Below are positions 25,198 through 34,620 of a stretch of DNA of 64,000 nucleotides, piece by piece (positions within the stretch are counted from its first letter, which is position 1; each line of letters begins with the position of its first letter). Source of the DNA: an uncultured Bacteroidales bacterium (lineage in GTDB: Bacteria > Bacteroidota > Bacteroidia > Bacteroidales > P3); the NCBI GenBank assembly GCA_947165255.1, contig CAMUZR010000005.1, positions 1-64,000 of the forward strand, read 5' to 3'. Made by a program: the position numbers and the translations under genes. The notes beneath the pieces were generated by a model. The model was not told the origin of the DNA. It did not search any database and saw only the letters and a program-made list of their open reading frames with translations.

Positions 25198-26949
25198 ATG
25201 GTTGATATTGAAAAACTGAATATTGACGCTTCGGCGAAAACTAACATTAAATCTTGGCTCGAAGGCTCATACGACGAGCAAACAAAACAGGCTATCCGCG
25301 ACATGATGGATAACCCCAACGAACTAAACGAAAGTTTCTATAAGAATCTGGAATTTGGCACGGGCGGTTTACGCGGTATCTTGGGCGTAGGCACCAATAG
25401 GATGAACAAATACACTGTTGCCATGGCTACCCAGGGTTTGGCTAATTACGTGAAAAAAAGTTTCCCCAATGCTAATCCATTGAAGGCAGCCGTCTCGCAC
25501 GACAGCCGCAACTTTAGTCGCGAGTTTGCCGAGATTACTGCCAATGTGCTTGCCGCCAACGGGTTCCATGTGTATCTTTTCGACGGTATGCGTCCTACGC
25601 CAGAACTCTCGTTTGCAATACGCCACTATGGATGCCAGACGGGTGTGATGGTGACTGCAAGCCACAACCCCAAGGAGTATAACGGGTACAAGGCTTACTG
25701 GGACGACGGTTGCCAACTAACCGCACCCCATGATACCAATGTGATTGACGAAGTGCTGAAAATTAAAGATGTGAAGGACGTGAAAATGAGCGGAGGTGAG
25801 ACCAATATAGAAATTATCGGGAAAGAACTGGATAAAATCTACATGGACCGCATTGAAGCCAACTCGTTACACCCTGAACTGATAAAAAAGCACCATAACA
25901 TAAAGATAGTATACACTCCATTGCACGGCACAGGCATCACTTTGATACCGCCTATGCTTGAGAAGTTAGGCTTTACGAATGTAAATGTAGTGAAGGAGCA
26001 GGCGATTCCCGATGGCAATTTCCCCACCACCCCAAGTCCCAATCCCGAAGAACGGGCTGCAATGAAAATGGCCGTCGACCTAGCCATGAAGATTGATGCC
26101 GACATTGTCTTTGCCAGTGACCCCGATGCCGACCGTATAGGCGTGGCCGTAAAACGCCCTGACGGTGAATGGATGCTCCTGAATGGCAATCAGACCCTCT
26201 CGGTGCTGATTTACTACCTGTTGAAGGAGTGGAAAGAAACGAACCGCCTAACGGGCAAGGAATATGTCATCAAGACCATCGTCACCAGCGAACTGCCGGC
26301 CGACATAGCCAAGAAAGTAGGCGTAAAGGTATACGATGTGTTGACTGGGTTTAAATACATCGGAGCCAAAATTCTGGAGCTGGAAGGAAAAGAAGTTTTC
26401 ATCGGAGGCGGCGAGGAGAGCTACGGCTGCATGATAGGCGACTTTGTGCGCGACAAGGATGCCGTGGCGGGCTGCTCCATGATAGCAGAAATAGCCGCAT
26501 GGGCTGCCGAACAAGGCAAAACTTTCTTTGACGTGCTGGTAGACATTTATAAAGAGTACGGTTTCTATAAAGAGGGTTTGCTAAGTGTGGTTCGCAAAGG
26601 CAAGAGTGGCGCCGAGGAAATACAGCAGATGATGAAAGACTACCGAGAGAATCCTCCCAAGGAGATAAACGGAAGCAAGGTGATCTGCCTGAAGGACTAT
26701 AAACTGCATGAAAGCACCGACCTCATCACCGGCAAGAAGGAGACCATCGACCTGCCCGCAAGCAATGTGCTGCAGTTTTTTACAGAGGATGGCAACAAAA
26801 TTACCGTTCGTCCCAGTGGCACCGAACCTAAAATCAAGTTCTACTTCAGCGTCAAGGGCTCATTAAACGACAAAGCCGATTTCGACCGAGTGAATAATGA
26901 GCTGGATGCTAAGATAGAGGCCATCAAGAAGTCGATGAATTTGATTTAA
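25198..26949 (+). CDS. Phosphoglucomutase/phosphomannomutase family protein
   Basis: A 583-residue alpha-D-phosphohexomutase. All active-site parts are visible: the catalytic serine loop GVMVTASHNPKEYNGYKAYW, metal loop VFASDPDADRIGVAVKRP, sugar-binding loop FIGGGEESYGCMIGDFV and phosphate-binding loop KITVRPSGTEPKIKFY. The length matches the long PgcA/PGM2-like type that interconverts glucose-1- and glucose-6-phosphate. It stands alone with its own promoter and links to pgi (37485) in sugar-phosphate metabolism. Confidence 0.95.
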   Translation: MVDIEKLNIDASAKTNIKSWLEGSYDEQTKQAIRDMMDNPNELNESFYKNLEFGTGGLRGILGVGTNRMNKYTVAMATQGLANYVKKSFPNANPLKAAVSHDSRNFSREFAEITANVLAANGFHVYLFDGMRPTPELSFAIRHYGCQTGVMVTASHNPKEYNGYKAYWDDGCQLTAPHDTNVIDEVLKIKDVKDVKMSGGETNIEIIGKELDKIYMDRIEANSLHPELIKKHHNIKIVYTPLHGTGITLIPPMLEKLGFTNVNVVKEQAIPDGNFPTTPSPNPEERAAMKMAVDLAMKIDADIVFASDPDADRIGVAVKRPDGEWMLLNGNQTLSVLIYYLLKEWKETNRLTGKEYVIKTIVTSELPADIAKKVGVKVYDVLTGFKYIGAKILELEGKEVFIGGGEESYGCMIGDFVRDKDAVAGCSMIAEIAAWAAEQGKTFFDVLVDIYKEYGFYKEGLLSVVRKGKSGAEEIQQMMKDYRENPPKEINGSKVICLKDYKLHESTDLITGKKETIDLPASNVLQFFTEDGNKITVRPSGTEPKIKFYFSVKGSLNDKADFDRVNNELDAKIEAIKKSMNLI

Positions 26950-26969
26950 TAATTCCATACGATTATTTT

Positions 26970-27016
26970 GAAAATATTATCCATCATGGAGGCTCTCCAT
27001 CTTGGATAATATTTTC
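26970..27016. terminator. Long perfect-stem hairpin between genes
   Basis: GAAAATATTATCCA (26970-26983) pairs perfectly with TGGATAATATTTTC (27003-27016), with an inner ATGGAG/CTCCAT stem. It follows the mutase stop by 20 bp and precedes the next ATG by 11 bp, so it may terminate the first gene or lie in the leader of the second. The AT-rich stem could work on either strand. Confidence 0.6.
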
Positions 27017-27027
27017 GTTCTATCCCT

Positions 27028-27996
27028 ATGAAACAGATAAGACTCCTACTATTGCTAACTTTGGTTCCAATAGCACCCATACAGGCGCAGGACAATGCGC
27101 GCTGGCGAGTGGCTTTCTGGAATGTGGAAAACTTCTTCGACACCAGTGACGACACACTGAAAGCAGACGATTCCTTCACTCCTCAGGGCGACAACCACTG
27201 GACTTACAAACGCTATTCCGATAAACGCGACAAGATTTATAAGACGGTTGCGGCCATGGGCTGGCCTGATGTGATGGGAATGGCAGAAGTGGAGAACGAT
27301 TGGGTGCTGAAGGACCTCTGCTCCTACACCCCCCTAAGGAATTTCAAATACGGGTTTGTGCATTTTGATTCGCCCGACGAGAGGGGGATAGACTGCGCCC
27401 TCATCTATCGAAAGGACAGGTTCAAAGTGCTCGAGGCAAAGCCGATAGACGTTTCGGACAGCGCCGAGAGCTTCTTCACTCGTGACATTCTTATGGTGGG
27501 CGGAGTACTAATGGACAAGAGTGAGCACGACACATGCTTCCTTTTTGTCAACCATTGGCCGTCGAAACTGGGTGGGGCAGTCGCCGACCAACATCGCTTA
27601 GCGATTGCCAAGAAACTGATGGGAGTGATGGATAGTGTGCAGAAGGCCCATAAGGGGGCTTTAGTGCTGGCCATGGGCGATTTTAATGCCTCCGTCGAAG
27701 AGGAGTCCATCCGGAAAGGTTTGGGCTTCGAGGAGGGCAGTACCAACCCCTTGGGATTCCATAACCTGATGTTTCAGATACCAAAGGGTAAGGGAAGCTA
27801 TAAGTATCACGACACCTGGACCTGTATCGACCAAATGATTGCAAATAGGAATCTGCGTGTAGAAATATTCCTACGGGGCTACATGTTGATACCCGACCCC
27901 AAATATCTGGGCATGAAATTGAACCGCACCTACATCGGATTGCGTTACCAAGGCGGCTATAGTGACCATCTGCCTTTGATTACTTTTGTCCCATGA
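27028..27996 (+). CDS. Secreted endonuclease/exonuclease/phosphatase-family protein
   Basis: A 322-residue protein with signal peptide MKQIRLLLLLTLVPIAPIQA. The EEP fold signatures are present: RVAFWNVENFFDT (Asn), VMGMAEVENDWVL (metal Glu), FLFVNHWPSKLGG (His), LVLAMGDFNASVEEE (Asp/Asn) and the final GGYSDHLPLITFV (Asp/His). Family members cut nucleic acids or phosphoesters; an exported one may scavenge DNA or RNA. The stop overlaps the start of the HhH barrel gene by 4 bases, so the two are coupled. Confidence 0.92.
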   Translation: MKQIRLLLLLTLVPIAPIQAQDNARWRVAFWNVENFFDTSDDTLKADDSFTPQGDNHWTYKRYSDKRDKIYKTVAAMGWPDVMGMAEVENDWVLKDLCSYTPLRNFKYGFVHFDSPDERGIDCALIYRKDRFKVLEAKPIDVSDSAESFFTRDILMVGGVLMDKSEHDTCFLFVNHWPSKLGGAVADQHRLAIAKKLMGVMDSVQKAHKGALVLAMGDFNASVEEESIRKGLGFEEGSTNPLGFHNLMFQIPKGKGSYKYHDTWTCIDQMIANRNLRVEIFLRGYMLIPDPKYLGMKLNRTYIGLRYQGGYSDHLPLITFVP

Positions 27997-30101
27997 GAAG
28001 GCTAGGCATAAGTCTGCTGCTGCTTTTTCTGCCCTTGATGGGTAAGACGCAGGAGGCTTTGCCACAAATTTGGCAGGACTATATAGAGCAGTTGACTGAA
28101 GAAGGAGAGGAAGAACTGGCAGAAGAATATCTGGAGATTTTTGAGGCTTATAGAGAAGCTCCCATCAATATCAACGACACGTCAGGCTCCCTGACCCGCC
28201 TGCCATTTATAGACGATTTCCAGCAGGACTGCCTAAAGACCTATATTGCCCTATACGGACAACTGCTTACATTAGAAGAGCTGAGCGCGGTTAAAGGATT
28301 CGACAGCACCACAATAGAACTGCTGCGCCCCCTAGCCTATGCCGGGGAGATGGAAAAACCGCACAGACTTACCCTGCATGAGGTTTTCACCAACGGGAGG
28401 AGCAATCTAGTGTTCGGATCCGGTGGCACCCTGGAGCAGGCAAGAGGATACAGCGACAGCATATATGAGGGCAACAATTTTCGGCTGATGTGGAGATATT
28501 ATTACAAGTATAGCGACCGTGTCCAATTCCAGATTTCAGGCGACAAAGACCCCGGTGAGGCATTCTTCGCAGGCAGTCAGCGTAAGGGATTCGATTTCTA
28601 TGGGTATAGTTTGATGTTGAACGACCTGGGAAAATATGCCCCGAAAGGACCGCTAGGCGAGAAGCGTGTTTATGTGAAACGCTTGGTTCTGGGGCAATAT
28701 TATCTGCAGTTTGGGCAAGGACTGACTCTGTGGTCGGGATTTGGCTCACGGACAGTCTACGGCGGACGGATATACAAGTACTCGCAAGGCCTCCGGCCGA
28801 GCGGTGCCTTTGCCGAGTACGGCTATATGAAGGGCGCAGCAACCACTCTGGCAGTAAGGCAGAAATGGTATCTGACCCTTTTCTATTCTTACGTCAACCG
28901 CGATGCAACACTGCCTAGAAATGCCGCCCATGACAGCAGCATCGACTGGGTTCAAAGCATATACAACTCGGGCTACCACCGCACCCAAACCGAGATTGAC
29001 AAGAAGAACCAATTGGGAGAGCATCTGGTGGGCGGCCATTTGGAGTTCTACGACAGTAATCTGAGAGTGGGCATGACAGGGGTAGCCACGCTTTTTGACA
29101 AGCAAGTGCTCCCAGCAGCCAATGTCTATAACGACAACTATTTTAGGGGAGACCAGAATTACAATCTGGGTGTCGACCTGTCCTATCGCTTACGACGGTT
29201 CCTATTCTTTGGCGAGGCAGCCGTATGTTCGAATTATGCGCTGGACAGCTCTCGGAGAAATATAAGTCCGGCTGTCATACTGGGCAGTGAATTTGCGATG
29301 GACAACCGCCATCGATTGAGCGCCATTCTGAGGTATTATTCGCCCACCTATCATAATCTGCATGCGGTCTCGCTTGGCCAAAACGGCGTCCCTCAGAACG
29401 AATTCGGAGCCGCTCTTTACTACCAATGTCGACTGCCACTAAACATTACGGCGACGGCTTCGATAGACTACTTCCGCTTCCCACACATGAAATACCTCGT
29501 TTATGCGCCCAGTAAAGGGCACGAGTACCGATTGGAACTGTCCCGTCCAAGCAAGCGTATCAGGGGGCTCTCAGCGACGCTCAAATATAGGTATAAGGAA
29601 AAAGGAAGAAACATCATCCCTTCGACCAGCGTGGACGGTGTCTACCAGCTGGAACAGACCTACAGGCACCAGTTGCAATGCGATATTGAATACGTGCGAG
29701 GCCCGTGGCGGTGGGTGACACGGATGGCCTACGCCAACTACCATGGCGACGTGACGGCAGCCAAGGGCGGAGGCCTCCTCTATCAGGATGTCCAGTACAG
29801 GCCGCGGCGTTTCCCGCTTGCGGTGGCCGCGAGGGTGGCTTTTTTCGACGTGGATGATTACGAGGCGAGGCTCTTTGCGGTGGAAAGCGATTTTGTGTAC
29901 CAACACAGCAGCGTCGTGTACCAGAATGAGGGTTGCCGCCTATATCTGCTGCTGCGGTATGACATCAGCCAGTACTGGAATGTGGGATTCAAATATGGCA
30001 TTACCGCCTACGGCGACAAGGATACCTTCGGTACTGCCTACGAACAAATCAATGCCAACCACAGGCAGCAGTGGCGTATCCAAGTCAGGCTGAAGTGGTA
30101 G
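27993..30101 (+). CDS. HhH-domain outer-membrane barrel protein
   Basis: A 702-residue exported protein (signal MRRLGISLLLLFLPLMGKTQ). Residues about 45-110 form two helix-hairpin-helix-like units (INDTSGSLTRLPFIDDFQQD and TLEELSAVKGFDSTTIELL), like the ComEA-type DNA-binding module. The remaining about 590 residues alternate aromatic and polar residues as a beta-barrel (RLMWRYYYKYSDRVQFQISG, WYLTLFYSYVNRD) and end in WRIQVRLKW. This architecture is common and uncharacterised in Bacteroidetes. Coupled to a secreted EEP-type nuclease, it may act on extracellular DNA; that is inference. Confidence 0.82.
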   Translation: MRRLGISLLLLFLPLMGKTQEALPQIWQDYIEQLTEEGEEELAEEYLEIFEAYREAPININDTSGSLTRLPFIDDFQQDCLKTYIALYGQLLTLEELSAVKGFDSTTIELLRPLAYAGEMEKPHRLTLHEVFTNGRSNLVFGSGGTLEQARGYSDSIYEGNNFRLMWRYYYKYSDRVQFQISGDKDPGEAFFAGSQRKGFDFYGYSLMLNDLGKYAPKGPLGEKRVYVKRLVLGQYYLQFGQGLTLWSGFGSRTVYGGRIYKYSQGLRPSGAFAEYGYMKGAATTLAVRQKWYLTLFYSYVNRDATLPRNAAHDSSIDWVQSIYNSGYHRTQTEIDKKNQLGEHLVGGHLEFYDSNLRVGMTGVATLFDKQVLPAANVYNDNYFRGDQNYNLGVDLSYRLRRFLFFGEAAVCSNYALDSSRRNISPAVILGSEFAMDNRHRLSAILRYYSPTYHNLHAVSLGQNGVPQNEFGAALYYQCRLPLNITATASIDYFRFPHMKYLVYAPSKGHEYRLELSRPSKRIRGLSATLKYRYKEKGRNIIPSTSVDGVYQLEQTYRHQLQCDIEYVRGPWRWVTRMAYANYHGDVTAAKGGGLLYQDVQYRPRRFPLAVAARVAFFDVDDYEARLFAVESDFVYQHSSVVYQNEGCRLYLLLRYDISQYWNVGFKYGITAYGDKDTFGTAYEQINANHRQQWRIQVRLKW

Positions 30102-30366
30102 CGCGCCAACGTTTTCGGTCTCTTCTTGTCTTTTCCTCCCGCATTTGCTGTGACTCCACCTGTTCGCCTATGGTTCGTCTATATATGCTCCATTGTTCTT
30201 TGTCTGACAATCAAAGAACTCGTGAACAGGCATTCACAATGTGGCCATGGGCGGGCGGCGCATGGGAAGATGCAGTGGCGAGCCGTGTTGGCTGAATTCA
30301 GAAACTGAGTGTTTTGGAGAGGATGGGTGGCAGATGTTCCGATGGGGGATAGGAGGGATGGGGTGG
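30102..30366. other. Intergenic region between convergent genes
   Basis: About 265 bp between the HhH barrel gene (plus) and rnc (minus). The last 130 bases are G rich on the plus strand. No convincing terminator hairpin was seen. Confidence 0.45.
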
Positions 30367-31116
30367 CTACAGCTCCTCGGAGTGAGGAGGGATGATGCCT
30401 TCTTGCTGCAACTTCTTGTAGGTCTTTTCTGCAGCTAGTTGTTCGGCGGCTTTGATGGAGTATTCGATGGCATGTTCGGCCGGCTCGCCGTCTATCTTTA
30501 CTCTTACGTCGTACTGCCGGCGGCTTTCTTTGCCTTGAAAGAAGACGCGCTCCACCTCGAAGCTGATTTTTTTGTGGTTTTTCTGACCCCAGTCGATGAG
30601 TTTGCTCTTGAAGTTCCAATCGGTGTGGGCCATGGCGTCGACATCGAGGTAGGTGCTCATTATTTTTTTGATGATGACGCGGCGGGTGAAGCGGTAGCCT
30701 TTTTCAAGGTAGATGGCGCCCACCAAGGCTTCGAAAGCATCGCCGTCGATGGATTTGAACACCCCTTGTGACTCTCGGTTGTATTGGATGAGTTGCGAGA
30801 GGCCGATCTTTTGGGCCAGTTTGTTCAGGTTGGCACGGCTGACCAGCTTGGAACGCATTTCGGTGAGGAACCCTTCGCCCTGATGGGGGTATTTCTTGTA
30901 GAGGAATTCGGCCACTACGGCGCTCAAAACCGCGTCGCCCAGATATTCGAGACGCTCGTTGTTCACTCTCCATCCTTGACCCGTTTCGACAGACTTGGAT
31001 TTGTGGATGAAGGCTATCTGGTAAAGACTGGTGTTGCGTGGGGTGAAGCCCAGTACGTTCTTGAAAAAGAGGTAGAATTCTTTGTGTTCGCCTTTGTAGC
31101 GGTTGAAAGTCAGCAT
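30367..31116 (-). CDS. rnc: Ribonuclease III
   Basis: A 249-residue double-strand-specific endoribonuclease that processes rRNA precursors and structured RNAs. The catalytic signature NERLEYLGDAVLSAVVAEFL is intact, and the second acidic set is in FKSIDGDAFEALVGAIYLEK. The C-terminal dsRNA-binding domain spans residues about 175-245 (WNFKSKLIDWGQKNHKKISF, SIKAAEQLAAEKTYKKLQQE). I start at the ATG at 31116, one base after the fabF stop; a longer frame from 31146 lies inside fabF. The acpP-fabF-rnc order is well known. Confidence 0.95.
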   Translation of the reverse strand: MLTFNRYKGEHKEFYLFFKNVLGFTPRNTSLYQIAFIHKSKSVETGQGWRVNNERLEYLGDAVLSAVVAEFLYKKYPHQGEGFLTEMRSKLVSRANLNKLAQKIGLSQLIQYNRESQGVFKSIDGDAFEALVGAIYLEKGYRFTRRVIIKKIMSTYLDVDAMAHTDWNFKSKLIDWGQKNHKKISFEVERVFFQGKESRRQYDVRVKIDGEPAEHAIEYSIKAAEQLAAEKTYKKLQQEGIIPPHSEEL

Positions 31117-31117
31117 A

Positions 31118-32368
31118 CTAATATTTTCGGAAAGCCAGGCAGGCATTGTGTCCGCCGAAACCGAAAGTATTACTGAGGGCGAAGTCTACACGACGGTGGG
31201 TGGGCTTGTTGAAGGAGAAATCGAGCGGAGCGATGTTGGGGTCGTCCGTAAAATGGTTGATTGTTGGAGGGATGATGTCGTGTTTCATTGCCAGGATGGT
31301 GGCAATGGCCTCAACAGCGCCGGCGGCACCGAGGAGGTGGCCGGTCATGGATTTGGTGGAGTTGAGGGTGATTTTTTGGGCATGTTGTCCGAAGAGGGAT
31401 ACGACAGCTTTGGGCTCGGAAATGTCACCGATGGGTGTCGAGGTGCCGTGAGTGTTGATATGGTCGACATCGGTCAGGGCCATTCCGGAGTCCTCTATGG
31501 CCAGACGCATGGCATTTTTGGCTCCGAGGCCTTCAGGATGTGAGGCCGCAATGTGGTAGGCATCGGCGGTGAGGCCACATCCGGTAATCTCTGCGTAGAT
31601 CTTTGCCCCACGGGCTTTGGCATGTTCTAACTCTTCCAGCACCAGGGCTCCGGCTCCTTCGCCTAGGACGAAGCCGTCGCGGTTTTTGTCGAAGGGGCGC
31701 GAGGCAGTCTTGGGGTCGTCGTTGCGGGTTGAGAGGGCCTGCATGGAAGAGAATCCTCCAATGCCGCTCGGAATGATGGGAGCTTCGCTACCGCCGGTGA
31801 TGATGGCATCGGCCTTGCCTAAACGTATGAACATAAAGGCATCGCTGATGGCCATTGACGCGCTGGCACATGCAGCAGAGGTGGAGTAGTTTGGTCCCCT
31901 GAAACCATATTTGATGGATATCTGTCCGGCGCAGATATCCCCGATGGTTTTGGTGATGAAGAATGGGCTGAAACGGGGATTGTCCATATTGGAAGCGAAA
32001 CTGAGGATTTCGTTTTGGAAAGTCTCAGCTCCGCCCATACCGGTGGCAAAAACAACGCCGATACGGTCGAGATCGACCTTTTCCAGGTCCAGACCTGCAT
32101 CGCGAATTGCCTCATCTGCCACCACCATGCCATATTGGGTATAAAGATCCATTTTGCGAGCTTCTTTTCGGTCGAAGAAATCGTCGGAACGAAACCCCTT
32201 GACCTCGGCTGCTATATGGACTTTATGGTGGGTGGCATCAAAATGTGTAATCAGGTCAGCACCACTTACTCCCTTCAACAGGGCATCCCATAACTGGGGT
32301 ACGTTGTTGCCAATAGGAGTAAGTGCGCCGAGACCTGTTACTACAACTCGTTTCAGACTCATCGTCAT
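31118..32368 (-). CDS. fabF: Beta-ketoacyl-ACP synthase II
   Basis: A 416-residue condensing enzyme of fatty-acid elongation. The catalytic Cys is in NYSTSAACASASMAISDAF, the two histidines in DHINTHGTSTPIGD and LNSTKSMTGHLLGAAGAVEA, and the C-terminus reads SNTFGFGGHNACLAFRKY. The start could be either ATG (32368 or 32362). It lies 21 bp after acpP, which supplies its acyl carrier. Confidence 0.97.
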   Translation of the reverse strand: MTMSLKRVVVTGLGALTPIGNNVPQLWDALLKGVSGADLITHFDATHHKVHIAAEVKGFRSDDFFDRKEARKMDLYTQYGMVVADEAIRDAGLDLEKVDLDRIGVVFATGMGGAETFQNEILSFASNMDNPRFSPFFITKTIGDICAGQISIKYGFRGPNYSTSAACASASMAISDAFMFIRLGKADAIITGGSEAPIIPSGIGGFSSMQALSTRNDDPKTASRPFDKNRDGFVLGEGAGALVLEELEHAKARGAKIYAEITGCGLTADAYHIAASHPEGLGAKNAMRLAIEDSGMALTDVDHINTHGTSTPIGDISEPKAVVSLFGQHAQKITLNSTKSMTGHLLGAAGAVEAIATILAMKHDIIPPTINHFTDDPNIAPLDFSFNKPTHRRVDFALSNTFGFGGHNACLAFRKY

Positions 32369-32389
32369 CGGGTTGAAGCAGAAATTTTG

Positions 32390-32626
32390 TTATTTCTGAG
32401 CGTTTTCGATGAATTTAACTGCGTCACCAACAGTGGCGATTTTTTCAGCTTCCTCATCGGGAATCTGAACGTCGAACTCTTTTTCAAGTTCCATAATCAG
32501 TTCGACAGTGTCCAAAGAATCAGCACCGAGATCGGTGGTGAAACTGGCTTCCATGGTGACATCTTTTTCATCAACACCGAGCTTATCAACGATGATAGCT
32601 TTTACTTTGCTTTCAATTTCTGACAT
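32390..32626 (-). CDS. acpP: Acyl carrier protein
   Basis: A 78-residue acidic carrier. The phosphopantetheine serine is in [20 protein letters not shown]. Normal length. First gene of the acpP-fabF-rnc run. A -7-like TTTCTTTG (one mismatch to consensus) lies at 32657-32664 on the minus strand. Confidence 0.97.
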   Translation of the reverse strand: MSEIESKVKAIIVDKLGVDEKDVTMEASFTTDLGADSLDTVELIMELEKEFDVQIPDEEAEKIATVGDAVKFIENAQK

Positions 32627-32926
32627 GTTTATTTAATTTTTTGAGTTTAACGAGGTGCAAAGAAACGAAAAAAAAACCACATAAACACTATTTTTAACTT
32701 TTTTTCTTTGGCTTATTTGGTTTAAATATCTGTTTTGTAGTATATTATTTGTTATTCTATGATGCTATTTTTCTTCTCTGAAGAATGTTTTTTGTCGTTA
32801 AAAGTGCTAATTTTTTTTCTTTAAATTGTTAAATTAACCACTTTGAAATAGGGGACAAATGTTAATTTTATCGGAAATACAACAATTCTAGATAATTAGC
32901 GTTATAATTATAAAAAATTGAGTATA
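32627..32926. other. AT-rich divergent promoter region
   Basis: About 300 bp between acpP (minus) and purN (plus). It has a -7-like TTTCTTTG for acpP at 32657-32664. No clear consensus box was found for purN; the sequence is very AT rich with many T-runs. Confidence 0.5.
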
Positions 32927-33493
32927 ATGGTTAGATTAGCAATTTTAGCGTCCGGGAATGGGACGAATGCCCAACGCATTAGTGAATATTTCTCAGAGAG
33001 TGATTCTGTGAAAGTTGAGTGTATTATTTTTAATGTGAAAGGTGCTTATGTGGCCGAAAGGGCTAAAAAATTGGGGGTTCCTGCATACTATTTCGGGCGC
33101 AGTGATTTTTATCAGAATGGCGCAGTATTGGATTTTTTAAAGGCACATGATGTCGACTGGGTGATTCTTGCTGGTTTCCTTTGGCTAGTGCCAGAAGATA
33201 TTATCAATGCTTATCCCAATCGGATTATCAATATTCATCCGGCACTGCTGCCTAGTTATGGAGGGAAAGGGATGTATGGGAGTCATGTGCATGAGGCCGT
33301 TGTGGCCAACCATGAGAAGGAGAGTGGCATAACAATTCATATTATTGACGACCAGTATGATAGGGGTAAGACGCTCTTCCAGGCAAAATGCGATGTCACT
33401 CCTGAAGATACGCCTGAGACCTTGGCCGAAAAAATCCACCTGCTTGAACAAAAGTATTTCCCTGTAGTGATTGAGAAAACCGTGTTGGGATGA
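32927..33493 (+). CDS. purN: Phosphoribosylglycinamide formyltransferase
   Basis: A 188-residue enzyme that formylates GAR with 10-formyl-THF in purine synthesis. The start loop is MVRLAILASGNGTNAQRIS. The catalytic triad is visible: Asn and the first His in NRIINIHPALLPSYGGKGMY, and Asp in IHIIDDQYDRGKTLFQAKCD. I use the ATG at 32927; the frame also extends to a TTG at 32918. The end overlaps the next gene by 4 bases. Confidence 0.95.
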   Translation: MVRLAILASGNGTNAQRISEYFSESDSVKVECIIFNVKGAYVAERAKKLGVPAYYFGRSDFYQNGAVLDFLKAHDVDWVILAGFLWLVPEDIINAYPNRIINIHPALLPSYGGKGMYGSHVHEAVVANHEKESGITIHIIDDQYDRGKTLFQAKCDVTPEDTPETLAEKIHLLEQKYFPVVIEKTVLG

Positions 33494-34617
33494 GAATAGG
33501 AGTAAATACGCGTCTGCTTTTGGCAGATAAGATGGATGGCATAGGTTGGTTTACGTTCGAAACGCTGCAAAGAATTGTAAGTGCCCACCCGGAGCACGAT
33601 TTCTTTTTCTTTTTCGACCGCAAGCCTGACCCAAGGTTCATCTTTGCTCCCAATGTGCATCCGATCACTCTCGGGCCTCAGGCCCGCCATCCTATCTTAT
33701 GGTTTCTGTTTTTCGAGTTCAGTATTAGGTGGGCGCTAAATCACTACAGAATAGATTTATTTCTTTCCCCAGAATGTTATCTTTCGTTAGGTTCGAAAGT
33801 GCCTACACTAATGGTCATTCATGACATTAATTACGAGCATTCTAGTGATAATCTAAAGCCTTCGCACCAACGGTATATGCATTTCTTCTCGCCTAGATTT
33901 GCACAACATAGTAACCGAATTGCTACTGTGTCGGAATTCTCTAAGCAAGATATCATCGATACATATAAAATAGAACCGAGTAAAATTGATGTGGTATACG
34001 ATGGTGCTCATGAGGGTTATCATCCGCTAGATGCTGCTTTAAAACAAGAGGTTAGAGAAAAGTATGCGTCGGGTTGTCCTTATTTTATCTTTGTGGGTAC
34101 TATTATCAAGCGAAAAAATCTGGCTACGGTTTTGACTGCTTTTGATTCCTTTAAGGCCGCCACGGATTCTAAGATGAAATTGGTGGTGGTGGGCCATAAG
34201 GTTTGGTGGCAGGATGAATTGAAGGATGCTTTTGACCGTATGGTGCACAAGGGGGATGTCGTTTTTATTGGCAGGGCAAATTCGGAACTTCTTGTTGATT
34301 TGATGGGTGCGGCAGAGGCGTTGGTCTATCCATCTCTTTTTGAAGGTTTTGGAATACCTATCATTGAAGCCTTCCATGCCGAGGTTCCTGTGATTACATC
34401 GGATTGTACTTCGATGCCGGAGGTGGCTGGAGATGCTGCAATCTTGGTGGATCCAAAAGATGTCGATATGCTTGCGGAAGCGCTCCGAAAAGTGTCGGAG
34501 GATTTCTCTCTTCGTAAAGAGCTGGTGGAGAAGGGGCGGAAACGGAGAGAGTATTTCAGTTGGAATAGGACTTCAGAACTTTTGTGGAATAGTATGATGA
34601 AAACCCTGGAAGGTTGA
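33490..34617 (+). CDS. Family 4 glycosyltransferase
   Basis: A 375-residue GT-B-fold transferase (GT4 type). N-terminal domain: MRIGVNTRLLLADKMDGIGW, VPTLMVIHDINYEHSSD. C-terminal nucleotide-sugar domain: FIFVGTIIKRKNLATVLTAF, the hallmark AEALVYPSLFEGFGIPIIEAFHAE region (E-x7-E), then PVITSDCTSMPEVAGDAAIL. It likely adds a sugar to a lipid- or peptide-linked surface glycan. Coupled to purN by a 4-base overlap, an odd partner, and followed 3 bp later by an OmpA-family gene. Confidence 0.9.
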   Translation: MRIGVNTRLLLADKMDGIGWFTFETLQRIVSAHPEHDFFFFFDRKPDPRFIFAPNVHPITLGPQARHPILWFLFFEFSIRWALNHYRIDLFLSPECYLSLGSKVPTLMVIHDINYEHSSDNLKPSHQRYMHFFSPRFAQHSNRIATVSEFSKQDIIDTYKIEPSKIDVVYDGAHEGYHPLDAALKQEVREKYASGCPYFIFVGTIIKRKNLATVLTAFDSFKAATDSKMKLVVVGHKVWWQDELKDAFDRMVHKGDVVFIGRANSELLVDLMGAAEALVYPSLFEGFGIPIIEAFHAEVPVITSDCTSMPEVAGDAAILVDPKDVDMLAEALRKVSEDFSLRKELVEKGRKRREYFSWNRTSELLWNSMMKTLEG

Positions 34618-34620
34618 TTG

